Of a stretch of 64,000 nt of DNA, positions 1-8,545 are shown piece by piece. The notes beneath the pieces were generated by a model, which did no database searches, was not told the origin of the DNA, and was given only the letters and a program-made list of their open reading frames with translations. Source of the stretch: Comamonas sp. B21-038 (GTDB taxonomy: Bacteria > Pseudomonadota > Gammaproteobacteria > Burkholderiales > Burkholderiaceae_C). The position numbers and the translations under genes are program-made. The number at the start of each line of letters is the position of its first letter. The stretch's first letter is position 1. Location: positions 4,340,001-4,404,000 of the forward strand of contig NZ_CP092462.1 of NCBI RefSeq assembly GCF_022387135.1, written 5' to 3'.

Positions 1-1195
1 GGCGCGGGTCAAACGGCTTGGGGATCAGGTACTCGGGGCCAAACGACAGGTCCTGGCCGGCATAGGCGTTGGCGACCTCTTCGGTCTGCTCGGCCTGGGC
101 CAGGTCGGCGATCGCATGCACCGTGGCGATTTCCATCTCGGTGGTGATCGTCGTCGCGCCGCAATCGAGTGCACCCCGGAAGATATAGGGAAAGCACAGC
201 ACGTTGTTGACCTGGTTCGGGTAGTCCGAACGGCCGGTCGCCATGATGATGTCGTCGCGCACGCCCTTGGCGTCTTCCGGCGAGATCTCGGGGTTGGGGT
301 TGGCCAGCGCAAAAATGATGGGGCGCACCGCCATGCGCTGCACCATATCGGGCTTGAGCACACCGCCCGCCGACAGCCCCAGGAACACATCGGCGCCATC
401 GATCACTTGCGACAACGTGCGCTTGTCGGTTTCCTGAGCGAAAAGCTCCTTATCTTCGTCCATCAGCTCGGTACGGCCCTTGTAGACCACGCCGACGATG
501 TCGGTGACCATCACGTTCTCGCGCTTCAGGCCGATCTCCAGCAGCAGGTTCAGGCAGGCCAGCGCCGCAGCGCCCGCGCCGGACGCCACCAGCTTCACGT
601 CCTCGATCTTCTTGCCGGCCACCTTGAGCGCATTGACCATGGCTGCCGCCACAGTGATGGCCGTGCCGTGCTGGTCATCGTGGAAGACCGGGATCTTCAT
701 GCGCTTGCGCAGTTCGCGTTCCACATAGAAGCACTCGGGCGCCTTGATGTCTTCCAGGTTCACGGCGCCAAACGTGGGCTCCAGTGCTGCGATCACATCG
801 ACCAGCTTCTGGGGGTCTTTTTCGTTGATTTCGATGTCAAAAACATCGACACCGGCAAACTTCTTGAACAGAACGCCCTTGCCTTCCATCACGGGCTTGG
901 AGGCCAGCGCACCGATATCGCCCAGGCCCAGCACCGCTGTGCCATTGGAGATCACCGCGACCAGGTTGCCCCGGCTGGTGTATTTGAAGGCTGCAGCCGG
1001 GTCCTTGACGATCTCTTCGCAAGGCGCCGCGACACCGGGCGAATAAGCCAGCGCCAGGTCATGCTGGTTGGCCATCGGCTTGGTGGCGGCAATCGCCACC
1101 TTGCCGGGGCGGGGAAACTGGTGGTACTCCAGTGCGGACTGGCGCAGCAGTGCGCGCTTGTCGACAGCAGTGGGGGTTGAATTCTTCTCAGTCAT
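1..1195 (-). CDS. maeB: NADP-dependent malic enzyme (MaeB-type), 3' end outside window
   Basis: Oxidative decarboxylation of malate to pyruvate in the cytoplasm, supplying NADPH. About 398 N-terminal residues are present; the gene runs off the left edge. It begins [20 protein letters not shown] and shows malic-enzyme signatures: [13 protein letters not shown] near residue 50, the HDDQHGTA metal/substrate segment, the Rossmann glycine motif [10 protein letters not shown] and a [15 protein letters not shown] segment. MaeB proteins of this class normally carry a C-terminal phosphotransacetylase-like domain (about 760 residues in all); that part would lie outside the window and cannot be checked. 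The ATG sits at a 5' gap of about 320 bases shared with a divergent gene. Confidence 0.93.
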   Translation of the reverse strand, partial: MTEKNSTPTAVDKRALLRQSALEYHQFPRPGKVAIAATKPMANQHDLALAYSPGVAAPCEEIVKDPAAAFKYTSRGNLVAVISNGTAVLGLGDIGALASKPVMEGKGVLFKKFAGVDVFDIEINEKDPQKLVDVIAALEPTFGAVNLEDIKAPECFYVERELRKRMKIPVFHDDQHGTAITVAAAMVNALKVAGKKIEDVKLVASGAGAAALACLNLLLEIGLKRENVMVTDIVGVVYKGRTELMDEDKELFAQETDKRTLSQVIDGADVFLGLSAGGVLKPDMVQRMAVRPIIFALANPNPEISPEDAKGVRDDIIMATGRSDYPNQVNNVLCFPYIFRGALDCGATTITTEMEIATVHAIADLAQAEQTEEVANAYAGQDLSFGPEYLIPKPFDPR

Positions 1196-1516
1196 GGCGG
1201 TCTCCGGCATCACGCAGCGTTCACTACGAAAAACAGCTGGAACATGCTGCCATCTGCATGCATGTCCCAACAGTATGTCCAAGGGCCCAGATCGATGTCC
1301 ACACAGCCGACAGCTGTGGATCGTATACAAGGCACGCTCCATTCTAGGCGCAGGCTAAAAATCAAGTATTCCAGTCGCCGACTAGAACTATGAAAAAGAT
1401 TTATAGCTTTTTCCACCTTATGCATAGTTAGCGCAAACGGTTCCACTGCTGCCAGAAGCGAAGGTCTACAATGGCTCACGTTTGCGCTATATAGGCTCCG
1501 CAAGGGCTCATTTGTC
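1196..1516. promoter_or_regulatory. divergent intergenic region, no gene seen
   Basis: This is the region between the malic enzyme and the divergent hypothetical gene, so it must carry promoters in both directions. It is more AT-rich than its surroundings. An AAAAAG/CTTTTT inverted repeat lies at 1393-1412, and GTATAC lies near 1323. I see no coding potential and could not assign a regulator. Confidence 0.4.
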
Positions 1517-2149
1517 ATGGATTTAATGCTTCTGGTCGTTCTCATCTTGGGCGTGAGCTTTGTGCTGCGTGCCAAGGCCCAAAAGCAGCGCATCGCCTTG
1601 TTGGCCCAATATTTGCGTAATTACGACATTGAAAAGCTGATGGAGCGCCTCGTCAGCAGCTATATGCGTGCGCTCGATGAGAAAGACAGCAACCGCCAGC
1701 AGCAAATCTGGGAGCTGCAGGCATCGGTAGAAAACAGCCTGGCCAGCCAGTTCAGCAGCTTTGCCGATACGCTGGCCAAGGCGCCCGAGCCCGCCAACGG
1801 CGCCAGCTTCAAGATCAGCACCCAGGCTTTCTACTTTCCGTTCTCGCACCTGCTGGAAAAATTGCAGGGCAACCGCCATTCCTTTGACCTGCGCACCGCC
1901 ATTCGCCTGCATGCTGACGGCATCGCCCGCGTGGTCGCCAACACGGCCGGCCGCAGCCCCAAGGACCGCGCTTTTACGCTGTTGGCCGAGATGTACCTGA
2001 TGCAGCACACCTGCCACTGGTACTGCAAATCCAAGGCCGTCGCATCGGCGCGCATGCAGCTGCGCAACCAGACCACCTACGAGCAGGTCATCCAGAGCGT
2101 GTCGCCCGAGACGCGCAATGCCTATCTGGCGCTGCTGGGCGAGCGCTGA
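1517..2149 (+). CDS. membrane-anchored hypothetical protein
   Basis: A 210-residue protein with one N-terminal hydrophobic segment (about residues 2-17, LMLLVVLILGVSFVL), followed by a soluble basic/helical region. This looks like a signal anchor with the bulk of the protein on one side of the inner membrane. I do not recognise the family. Two Cys and two His residues cluster near residues 155-165 (HTCHWYC), which could bind a metal, but this is only suggestive. Codon use is normal for the genome. The upstream SD is weak (AAGGG, about 12 bases before the ATG). It stands alone between the divergent malic enzyme and a small lipoprotein gene. Confidence 0.75.
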   Translation: MDLMLLVVLILGVSFVLRAKAQKQRIALLAQYLRNYDIEKLMERLVSSYMRALDEKDSNRQQQIWELQASVENSLASQFSSFADTLAKAPEPANGASFKISTQAFYFPFSHLLEKLQGNRHSFDLRTAIRLHADGIARVVANTAGRSPKDRAFTLLAEMYLMQHTCHWYCKSKAVASARMQLRNQTTYEQVIQSVSPETRNAYLALLGER

Positions 2150-2229
2150 TGTCCGCCATTGGCTGACAGCTGGGCGCAGCGCCAGCGGCGACAATCAGCG
2201 GATTGACACCACCAACCCAGGGAAAGCCC

Positions 2230-2601
2230 ATGCCAGCCATTCCAACCCGCCTTGCCGCCCTGGCAGCCGTTGTTGCCACCGCCAGCCTGCTCAGCGCCTG
2301 TGACGAGCGTCCCGGACCGATGAAGCCCATCTCCGGCACCGTCGCGGCATCGCGCCAGCCCCTGCCTGACAAGCCACTGTTCAACGCGCCCATTGTGGAT
2401 ACGCACTCGGTGCTGCCCCATGCCAAGGCCGACAAACACGACCCACTGCCCCCGGCTGTGCCGCTGGCCTCGGCCGACGACCCCAAGACCTCCAACGGCG
2501 GCACGACCGCTGAAGGCGGCAGTGTGAACCCCTCTGCCGGCATGGGCGCCGTCATCACCGACAGCAAGGGCGCGCAGCACGAAGCGGATGGCAAGCCATA
2601 A
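2230..2601 (+). CDS. small hypothetical lipoprotein
   Basis: About 123 residues. An N-terminal signal sequence (MPAIPTRLAALAAVVATASL) is followed by the lipobox LSAC at residues 20-23, so the mature protein should begin at the Cys and be membrane anchored. The rest is rich in Pro, Gly, Ala and Asp and looks disordered; I recognise no domain. The ATG at 2230 is preferred over one at 2203 because it puts a proper signal peptide at the N terminus. The following gene is 74 bases downstream in the same direction but is functionally unrelated. Confidence 0.7.
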   Translation: MPAIPTRLAALAAVVATASLLSACDERPGPMKPISGTVAASRQPLPDKPLFNAPIVDTHSVLPHAKADKHDPLPPAVPLASADDPKTSNGGTTAEGGSVNPSAGMGAVITDSKGAQHEADGKP

Positions 2602-2675
2602 GGCACAAGAAGCGGTTCATGGCGGACGGCCGCCACCTTAGCCCATCAGGCACCGTCCTTGCTTGCTAGCAGTTC

Positions 2676-3209
2676 ATGACCTCAGCCCCCCACATGCCCA
2701 CGCTGATCCTGGAGGCCCGGCCTCTGACGGCGCACAATTTCTCGGCCTTTGGCACCGTTATCGGCCTGGCCGACCCGAGCCTGCCCAGCCAGCCCATCAA
2801 CCAGGGCAACGCGTTGCGCTATGACCTGCTGCCCGATCTGCAGCTGACGGCACAAGGCGGCTGGCCCATGCTGGCGCTGTTCCGTGCGCAGGCGCGGCAG
2901 TTTCCGCTCATGGTGACCGAGGTCGAATGCCATGCGCTGGGCAGCCAGAGCTTTGTGCCGCTGGGCACGCAGCGCTTTGTTGTGGTGGTGGCCGCTGCCG
3001 GCCCTACCCCCAAGGCAGCGGATCTGCAGGCCTTTGTGACCGATGGCCGCCAGGGCATCGTGCTGGCACCCGGCACCTGGCACCATGCCCTGCTGGCCGT
3101 CGAGGGCGGCGATTTTGCCGTCATCGAGCGACGCGCCGATGCGCTGGACTGCCGCTGTGAAGCAATCAGCGAGCCGCTGCAGGTCCGCCTGCCGGCCGAC
3201 CTGGTCTAA
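2676..3209 (+). CDS. allA: ureidoglycolate lyase (AllA family)
   Basis: Predicted to split ureidoglycolate into glyoxylate and urea, the last step of allantoin/purine-ring breakdown. The 177-residue length and layout fit the family: an N-terminal EARPLTAHNFSAFGTVI, the conserved FRAQAR segment, and the C-terminal cupin stretch APGTWHHALLAVEG whose His residues are characteristic. It lies next to and convergent with an amidase operon and about 7 kb from an M20 carbamoyl-amino-acid hydrolase, which fits a ureide/amide nitrogen-scavenging neighbourhood. No other purine genes (allantoinase, xanthine dehydrogenase) are in the window. Confidence 0.85.
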   Translation: MTSAPHMPTLILEARPLTAHNFSAFGTVIGLADPSLPSQPINQGNALRYDLLPDLQLTAQGGWPMLALFRAQARQFPLMVTEVECHALGSQSFVPLGTQRFVVVVAAAGPTPKAADLQAFVTDGRQGIVLAPGTWHHALLAVEGGDFAVIERRADALDCRCEAISEPLQVRLPADLV

Positions 3210-3225
3210 GCACCTCTTCTAAAGC

Positions 3226-4413
3226 TCAAGCAGCTGCCGCCGCCAGCTGCTGCGCAATGGCAATCAAGCTGCGGTCCGTGCCTGCCGGGCCCAGCAGCGA
3301 GATACCCAAGGGCGCACCATTGCGGCTGGCCAGCGGCAGCGAGATCTGCGGAAAGCCGGACAACCCGGCCAGGCACAGCATCTGCACCGCCTGGTTGCGG
3401 TAGACCTCCAGCGATGCCTCGTCGGCCGTGCGCAGCGGCGCAATATCGGGCATGGTCGGCATCACCAGCACGCCATCGCTGCCCAGCACATCGGCCAGAT
3501 GCTGGCGGAAACGCGTGCGGAACTGCTCGGCCTCCTCTACCTGCGCATCCGTCACCTTGCTCGACCAGTCAAAGCGCTCCTTCACACCCGGGCCCAGCAC
3601 GGGCGCATAGCGGCTGATGAAGGCGCCATCAGTCATCCAGGCCTCACGGCCCTGGATGTAGCGAAAGCTCCAGTACATGGCATCGAAGGAATCGAGCACG
3701 GCCGTGCAGTCCTGCGCGCGGCCCAGCAGCTGCGTGATCTGCTGCAGCGCCCCGTCCCAGGCCGGGCGCACCGCGCTGTCCACCAGACCCCAGACGTCGC
3801 TGGGCATCAGCAAACGCGGGCGCGCAGGCAGCGGCGTGGTGTCGGGCGCCATCAGCACATCGGCCACGCGGGCAAAGGTCAGGGCATCGCGCGCAAACCA
3901 GCCGCAGGTGTCCAGGCTGTGGCACAGCGCCAGTGCCGATTCCAGGCTCACCCGGCCATGCGTGGGCCGTATGCCATACAGGCCGCAGTGGCTGGCAGGC
4001 GCGCGCACCGAGCCGCCCGTGTCGGTGCCCAGCGCAAAGTCGCAGAGCCGGCTGGACACTGCCGAAGCCGAGCCCGACGACGAACCCCCGGTGATGCGCT
4101 CGGGCGCGTTGCCGTTGATCGGCGCGCCAAAGTGGGCATTGTTGCCGTTCATCGAGAACGCCAGCTCGTCGGTCACTGTCTTGCCCGCCAGCGCCGCGCC
4201 TGCATCGAGCAGCTTTTGCACCGTGGGCGCCGTCTGCGTCTTGATGCCGGACAGGGCCAGCAGCAGCGGGTTGCCGCCACCGGTCGGGTAACCGGCAATG
4301 TCGAACAGGTCCTTCACCCCAAAGTACAGGCCGCTGAGCGGGCCGGTGCCCGCATGGCGCACAGGCACATCGGGGTAGGGAACAAAGGCATGGGCAGGGT
4401 CGTGCAAGGGCAT
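3226..4413 (-). CDS. amidase-signature hydrolase
   Basis: A 395-residue cytoplasmic amidase of the amidase-signature family, hydrolysing an unknown C-N amide bond. The catalytic triad can be read: Lys in FGVKDLFD near residue 34, the bridging Ser in GGSSSGSASAV, and the nucleophilic Ser in DTGGSVRAPA. It resembles the shorter AMI1-like amidases rather than GatA. The start at 4413 (MPLHDPAHAF) is chosen because in-frame upstream codons overlap the preceding transporter gene. It lies 40 bases downstream of the family-5 ABC transporter genes and is probably the last gene of that operon, so its substrate is likely what the transporter imports or a breakdown product of it. Confidence 0.85.
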   Translation of the reverse strand: MPLHDPAHAFVPYPDVPVRHAGTGPLSGLYFGVKDLFDIAGYPTGGGNPLLLALSGIKTQTAPTVQKLLDAGAALAGKTVTDELAFSMNGNNAHFGAPINGNAPERITGGSSSGSASAVSSRLCDFALGTDTGGSVRAPASHCGLYGIRPTHGRVSLESALALCHSLDTCGWFARDALTFARVADVLMAPDTTPLPARPRLLMPSDVWGLVDSAVRPAWDGALQQITQLLGRAQDCTAVLDSFDAMYWSFRYIQGREAWMTDGAFISRYAPVLGPGVKERFDWSSKVTDAQVEEAEQFRTRFRQHLADVLGSDGVLVMPTMPDIAPLRTADEASLEVYRNQAVQMLCLAGLSGFPQISLPLASRNGAPLGISLLGPAGTDRSLIAIAQQLAAAAA

Positions 4414-4453
4414 GGTGGAGTCAGTCCTGGGCAAAAAATGGAAATGCAGTGGC

Positions 4454-5470
4454 CTACGCGGCGGCCAGCACGTTGGGCGCATAGGCCGCCGCCGTTGCAG
4501 TGTGCACGCAGCGCGCCATATGGCCAGGCGCCAGCGTGACCGGCTCCGGCACCGCTTGCAGGCACGCGGCTGTGGCCAGCTTGCAGCGCGGCGCAAAGGC
4601 GCAGCCCGGCGGGATGGCGGTCAGATCGGGCGGCGCGCCGGCAATGGTCTGCAGCGGTTGGCCGCGCTCCATCGCGCCGTGCGAACGGCTTTGCAGCAAG
4701 GCCATGGTGTAGGGGTGGCGCGGGCTGCGGATCAGCTGTTCGGCCGTGCCTTCTTCGACAATCCGGCCGGCATACATCACCGCAATGCGGTCGGCCACTT
4801 CCACCGCTGCGCCAATGTCGTGGGTCACAAACACAATGCCCAGGCCCAGCTCACGCTGCAGCTCGCGCAGCAGCAGCAGGATCTGGATCTGCACCGTCGC
4901 ATCCAGCGCGGTGGTAGGCTCGTCGGCCAGCAGCACCTGGGGGTTGCAGGCCAGCGCCAGCGCAATCATCGCCCGCTGGCGCATGCCGCCCGACATCTCA
5001 TGCGGGTAGGCCTTGAGGCGCTGCTCGGGGCTGGGAATGCGCACCCGCTCAAACAACGCCAGCGCACGCTGCTGCGCCTCGCTCTGGCTCACGCGCTCGT
5101 GCCGGCGTATGGCTTCGACAATCTGCGCGCCCACCGGGTAGACCGGGTCCAGCGCCAGCAACGGGTCCTGAAAAATCATCGCGCAGGTCTTGCCGCGAAA
5201 GTCGTTGAGCGCGCCGCCGCGCAGCGCCAGCACATCCTGGCCTGCGACCTGGATCTGGCCCTTCATCGTGGTCGTGCGCTCGGGGTGCAGGCGCAGCAGG
5301 CTGCGCAGGGTCACGCTCTTGCCAGAGCCGGATTCGCCAATCAGCGCAACCGCTTCGCCCTTGGCGACCGACAGGCTCACGCCGCTGACGGCCTGGACCA
5401 CTTTCTTGCCGCTGGCAAACTGCACATTCAGGTCCTGGATACGGACCAGTGGAGGAGAGGCTGTGTTCAT
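4454..5470 (-). CDS. peptide/opine-type ABC transporter ATP-binding protein (DppD-like)
   Basis: First of two separate ATPases of a family-5 importer. Walker A GESGSGKS lies at residues 45-52, followed by the Q-loop [10 protein letters not shown], the signature MSGGMRQR, Walker [12 protein letters not shown] and the H-loop THD. The C-terminal oligopeptide/dipeptide extension contains the CxxxxR-type segment [10 protein letters not shown], typical of DppD/OppD. At 338 residues it is normal length. It follows its partner ATPase by 15 bases and precedes the amidase by 40 bases, all on the minus strand. Confidence 0.9.
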   Translation of the reverse strand: MNTASPPLVRIQDLNVQFASGKKVVQAVSGVSLSVAKGEAVALIGESGSGKSVTLRSLLRLHPERTTTMKGQIQVAGQDVLALRGGALNDFRGKTCAMIFQDPLLALDPVYPVGAQIVEAIRRHERVSQSEAQQRALALFERVRIPSPEQRLKAYPHEMSGGMRQRAMIALALACNPQVLLADEPTTALDATVQIQILLLLRELQRELGLGIVFVTHDIGAAVEVADRIAVMYAGRIVEEGTAEQLIRSPRHPYTMALLQSRSHGAMERGQPLQTIAGAPPDLTAIPPGCAFAPRCKLATAACLQAVPEPVTLAPGHMARCVHTATAAAYAPNVLAAA

Positions 5471-5485
5471 CGTGGTGCTCCGGGT

Positions 5486-6535
5486 TCAGGCGGCCAGCGC
5501 AGCAGCGGCGGCCAGGGGGTGGCCGCTGCCGGGCTCATGCACCAGGCAGCGCGCGGCATGGTGCAGCTGCACCGGGGTGACGGCCGGCGCGGCCTGGGCG
5601 CAGACCGGCGCCGCCTGCGGGCAGCGCGGGTGAAAGCGGCAACCGGTGGGCGGGTTGATGGGGTTGGGCGGGTCGCCTGCCAGCGGTGCCACCAAGGTGC
5701 GGTGGCTCGGGTCCATCGATGGCACCGACGACAGCAAGGCCTTGGTATAGGGGTGGGCCGGCGCGCCAAACAGCGCATCCGAGGGGCCGATCTCGGCCAC
5801 CTGGCCCAGATACATCACCATCACCCGGTCGCTGATGTAGTGCACCACGCCCAGGTCATGGCTGATGAACACATAGGTCAGGCCGAACTCGTGTTTCAGG
5901 TCGGCCAGCAGGTTCAGCACCTGGGCCTCCACCGATTTGTCGAGTGCCGAGACCGCCTCGTCCAGGATCACCATGCGCGGCTGCAACGCCAGCGCGCGGG
6001 CAATGTTGATGCGCTGGCGCTGGCCGCCCGAGAGCTCATGCGGGTAGCGCTCGGCAAAGCGGGCCGGCGCCAGGCCGACCCGGTCCATCAGGTGGTGGGC
6101 GCGGGCGACCGACTCCTTGCGCGAGACGCCATGCACCTGCGGGCCAAAGGCGATCGAGTCCTCGATCGTCAGGCGCGGGTTGAGCGAGGCATAGCTGTCC
6201 TGGAACACCATCTGCACCTGGCGGCGAAACTCCTTCAGGCTCAGGTCGCGCGAGCCCACCGTGCGGCCATCGAACACCAGCTCGCCAGCGGTCGGGTCCA
6301 TCAGGTGCATCAACAGGCGTGCGGTGGTCGATTTACCGCAACCGGACTCGCCCACCACACCCAGGGTCTCGCCCTTGAGCACCTCGAAATCCACGCCATC
6401 GACCGCGCGCACCAGCTTGCCGTTCTTGAGCGGGAAATGCTTGGTCAGGCCGCGCACCGTCAGCAGCGGCTGGGCCGGGCCGCCCACATCGGCGGCCAGC
6501 GCGGCGGCAGGGGCCAAAGAAGAATGCTGGAGCAT
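5486..6535 (-). CDS. peptide/opine-type ABC transporter ATP-binding protein (DppF-like)
   Basis: The second ATPase of the same importer, 349 residues. Walker A GESGCGKS is at about residues 62-69, then FQDSYASLNPR, the signature LSGGQRQR, Walker B MVILDEAVSALD and the H-loop SHD. The C-terminal oligo/dipeptide-permease extension has GCRFHPRCPQ. Its start is only 3 bases beyond the stop of the preceding permease gene, so it is translationally linked. Specificity cannot be read from the sequence; the adjacent amidase and carbamoyl hydrolase point to an amide- or ureido-type substrate. Confidence 0.9.
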   Translation of the reverse strand: MLQHSSLAPAAALAADVGGPAQPLLTVRGLTKHFPLKNGKLVRAVDGVDFEVLKGETLGVVGESGCGKSTTARLLMHLMDPTAGELVFDGRTVGSRDLSLKEFRRQVQMVFQDSYASLNPRLTIEDSIAFGPQVHGVSRKESVARAHHLMDRVGLAPARFAERYPHELSGGQRQRINIARALALQPRMVILDEAVSALDKSVEAQVLNLLADLKHEFGLTYVFISHDLGVVHYISDRVMVMYLGQVAEIGPSDALFGAPAHPYTKALLSSVPSMDPSHRTLVAPLAGDPPNPINPPTGCRFHPRCPQAAPVCAQAAPAVTPVQLHHAARCLVHEPGSGHPLAAAAALAA

Positions 6536-6538
6536 GGC

Positions 6539-7441
6539 TTAACCCTTGTTGTCCATGGCCGTGCGCAGGCCATCGGAGAGCAGATTGAAGGAGATGGAGG
6601 TGATGAAGATCATCAGCCCCGGCAAGGCTGCCACCCAGGGCTGGGTGTAGATTGCCGTGCGCAAGGTGTTGAGCATCAGGCCCCATTCGGGCTCGGGCGG
6701 CTTCACGCCCAGGCCCAGAAACGACAGGCCCGAGGCCAGGATCATCGACACCGCAATCAGGCTGGTGGCATAGACAAAGATGGGGCCCAGCACATTGCCC
6801 AGCACATGCACCCGCACGATGGTGAAGGCGCTGGCCCCGGTGGCCCGCGCCGCCTCCACATAGTCGCGGTTGCGGGCCTGGGCCGTCACGCTCTCGGCCA
6901 CGCGGGCGATCTGCGGGATGAAGACAATCGTCAGCGACACCAGCGAGTTGAAGATGCCCGCGCCCAGCGCGCCCGACAGCGCAATGGCCAGCAGCACCGA
7001 GGGGAAGGCGTAGAACACATCGATGGTGCGCATGATCACCGTGTTGGTGCGGCCACCGGCGTAGCCGGCCACAATGCCGATGCCCGTGCCGATCACAAAG
7101 GCCATCAGCACCGGGGTGATGCCCATGAACAGCGACAGGCGCGCGCCCATCATCAGGCGCGACAGCATGTCGCGGCCCAGCTCATCGCTGCCCAGCGGCA
7201 GGCCGGCCGTGCCAATGGGCTTGAGCCGCTTGAGCATCGAGGCCAGATAGGGATCGGACGGCGTGATCCACGGCGCCAGCGCGGCCACCGCAATCAGCAG
7301 CAAGATGACGGCGGCAGCGCCCATGGCCACCGGGTCGCGCAGCAGGCGCTGCAGCACCGAGGACCAATAGCCGCGTGAGCGCTGGGCCGGCAGCGGCTGC
7401 ACCTGGGCCGCTGCTGCATCGGGAAGGGTAAGACTGGTCAT
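6539..7441 (-). CDS. ABC transporter permease (DppC-like)
   Basis: A 300-residue inner-membrane permease. It has an N-terminal OppC-type region with one helix, then PLGSDELGRDMLSRLMMGAR and the binding-protein-dependent transport domain with about five further helices. The EAA loop reads EAARATGASAFTIVRVHVLGN, and the end has the typical SFLGLGVKPPEPEWG followed by SFNLLSDGLR. It pairs with the DppB-like permease directly upstream (27-base gap). Confidence 0.92.
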   Translation of the reverse strand: MTSLTLPDAAAAQVQPLPAQRSRGYWSSVLQRLLRDPVAMGAAAVILLLIAVAALAPWITPSDPYLASMLKRLKPIGTAGLPLGSDELGRDMLSRLMMGARLSLFMGITPVLMAFVIGTGIGIVAGYAGGRTNTVIMRTIDVFYAFPSVLLAIALSGALGAGIFNSLVSLTIVFIPQIARVAESVTAQARNRDYVEAARATGASAFTIVRVHVLGNVLGPIFVYATSLIAVSMILASGLSFLGLGVKPPEPEWGLMLNTLRTAIYTQPWVAALPGLMIFITSISFNLLSDGLRTAMDNKG

Positions 7442-7468
7442 GGGGACGGAACCTCCGGGGGTCTGCGC

Positions 7469-8419
7469 TCAGCGGGCAATGCGGGGATCGAGCAGGGTCT
7501 GCACCACATCGATGATGAGGTTGAGCAGCACAAAGAAAACGGCCAGCACCAGGATGGAGCCCTGCAGCAGCGGCAGATCGCGCTGGAAGATGGCCTGGTT
7601 GAGCAGAAAGCCGGTGCCCGGCCAGGAGAACACGGTCTCGATCAGGATGGAGCCGCCCAGCAGATAACCCAGCTGCAGGCCCATCACCGCCAACGCCGTG
7701 GGCGCCGCGTTCTTCAGCACATGGCGGAAGATGCCCAGATGGCCCAGGCCCTTGGCCTTGAGGCCGAGGATGAATTCCTGGTCCAGCAGCTCGGCCACCA
7801 GCGCCCGCACCGTGCGCGCAATGATGCCCATCGGAATCACCGACATCGTGATGGCCGGCAGGATCATGAACTGCACATGCGCCCAGTCCCAGGCCCAGTC
7901 ACCCGAGCCGCCCGGCCCCGCGCCGGTGGCGGGCAGCCACATCAGCTGCGACGAGAAGACGATCACCATCACCATGCCCAGCCAGTAGTGCGGCACGCTG
8001 ACGCCCAGCATCGACAGCATCGAGCAGCTGCGGTCCACCCAGGAGTTGCGAAAGTACCCCGCAACAAAGCCAAACAGGCTGCCCAGCACAAAGCCGATCA
8101 AGGTCGCCACGACGGCCAGGCGCAGGGTGTTGACCACGGCAGCCATCACCTCGGTGGTCACCGGCCGGCTGGTGGCAATCGACTGGCCCAGATCGCCTTG
8201 CAGCGCACGCCAGACCCAGCGCAGAAACTGCTCGGGCAGCGGCCGGTTGAAGCCATAGAGCTCGCGCATCTGGGCCTGCAGCTCGGCCGATGCATCGGCA
8301 GGCAAGACCGACACCAGGGGGTCACCCGGCGCGATATGCACCAGGGCAAAGCACAGCAGGGCCACGCCCAGCATGATGGGCAGGGTGTAGACAATGCGTC
8401 TGATCAGATAGGCAAGCAT
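7469..8419 (-). CDS. ABC transporter permease (DppB-like)
   Basis: A 316-residue inner-membrane permease starting MLAYLIRRIVYTLPIMLGVA, a canonical DppB/GsiC N-terminal helix. It has the HIAPGDPLV periplasmic segment, about six predicted helices, the EAA loop around GLKAKGLGHLGIFRHVLKNA, and the C-terminal NLIIDVVQTLLDPRIAR typical of the family. It lies between the binding-protein gene (126-base gap holding a stem-loop) and the DppC-like gene. Confidence 0.92.
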   Translation of the reverse strand: MLAYLIRRIVYTLPIMLGVALLCFALVHIAPGDPLVSVLPADASAELQAQMRELYGFNRPLPEQFLRWVWRALQGDLGQSIATSRPVTTEVMAAVVNTLRLAVVATLIGFVLGSLFGFVAGYFRNSWVDRSCSMLSMLGVSVPHYWLGMVMVIVFSSQLMWLPATGAGPGGSGDWAWDWAHVQFMILPAITMSVIPMGIIARTVRALVAELLDQEFILGLKAKGLGHLGIFRHVLKNAAPTALAVMGLQLGYLLGGSILIETVFSWPGTGFLLNQAIFQRDLPLLQGSILVLAVFFVLLNLIIDVVQTLLDPRIAR

Positions 8420-8492
8420 GGCGGTTCAAAGGTTCGTGGGGGAGAGGCGGACCATGCGGGGCCGCACTGGCGGGCTGGGCCATCGGCCTGCA

Positions 8493-8535
8493 CCCGGCAT
8501 GCAGCGGTGTCTCTGCACCGGTCTGCATGCCCGGG
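8493..8535 (-). other. intercistronic stem-loop between binding-protein and permease genes
   Basis: An imperfect inverted repeat lies in the 126-base gap after the solute-binding gene. Left arm CCCGGCATGCAGCGGTG and right arm CACCGGTCTGCATGCCCGGG pair with only small mismatches or bulges around a TCTCTG loop. There is no T tract, so it is not an obvious terminator. Such structures after binding-protein genes typically protect the upstream message and lower expression of the downstream permeases; that role is inferred here. Confidence 0.55.
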
Positions 8536-8545
8536 GCCGCCCGGC

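Noticed and set aside
4412-7378. Very long open frame on the plus strand (988 codons)
   Set aside because: It is antisense to well-recognised ABC transporter genes and its translation is His/Gln/Arg/Gly-rich low complexity, the usual shadow frame in GC-rich DNA.
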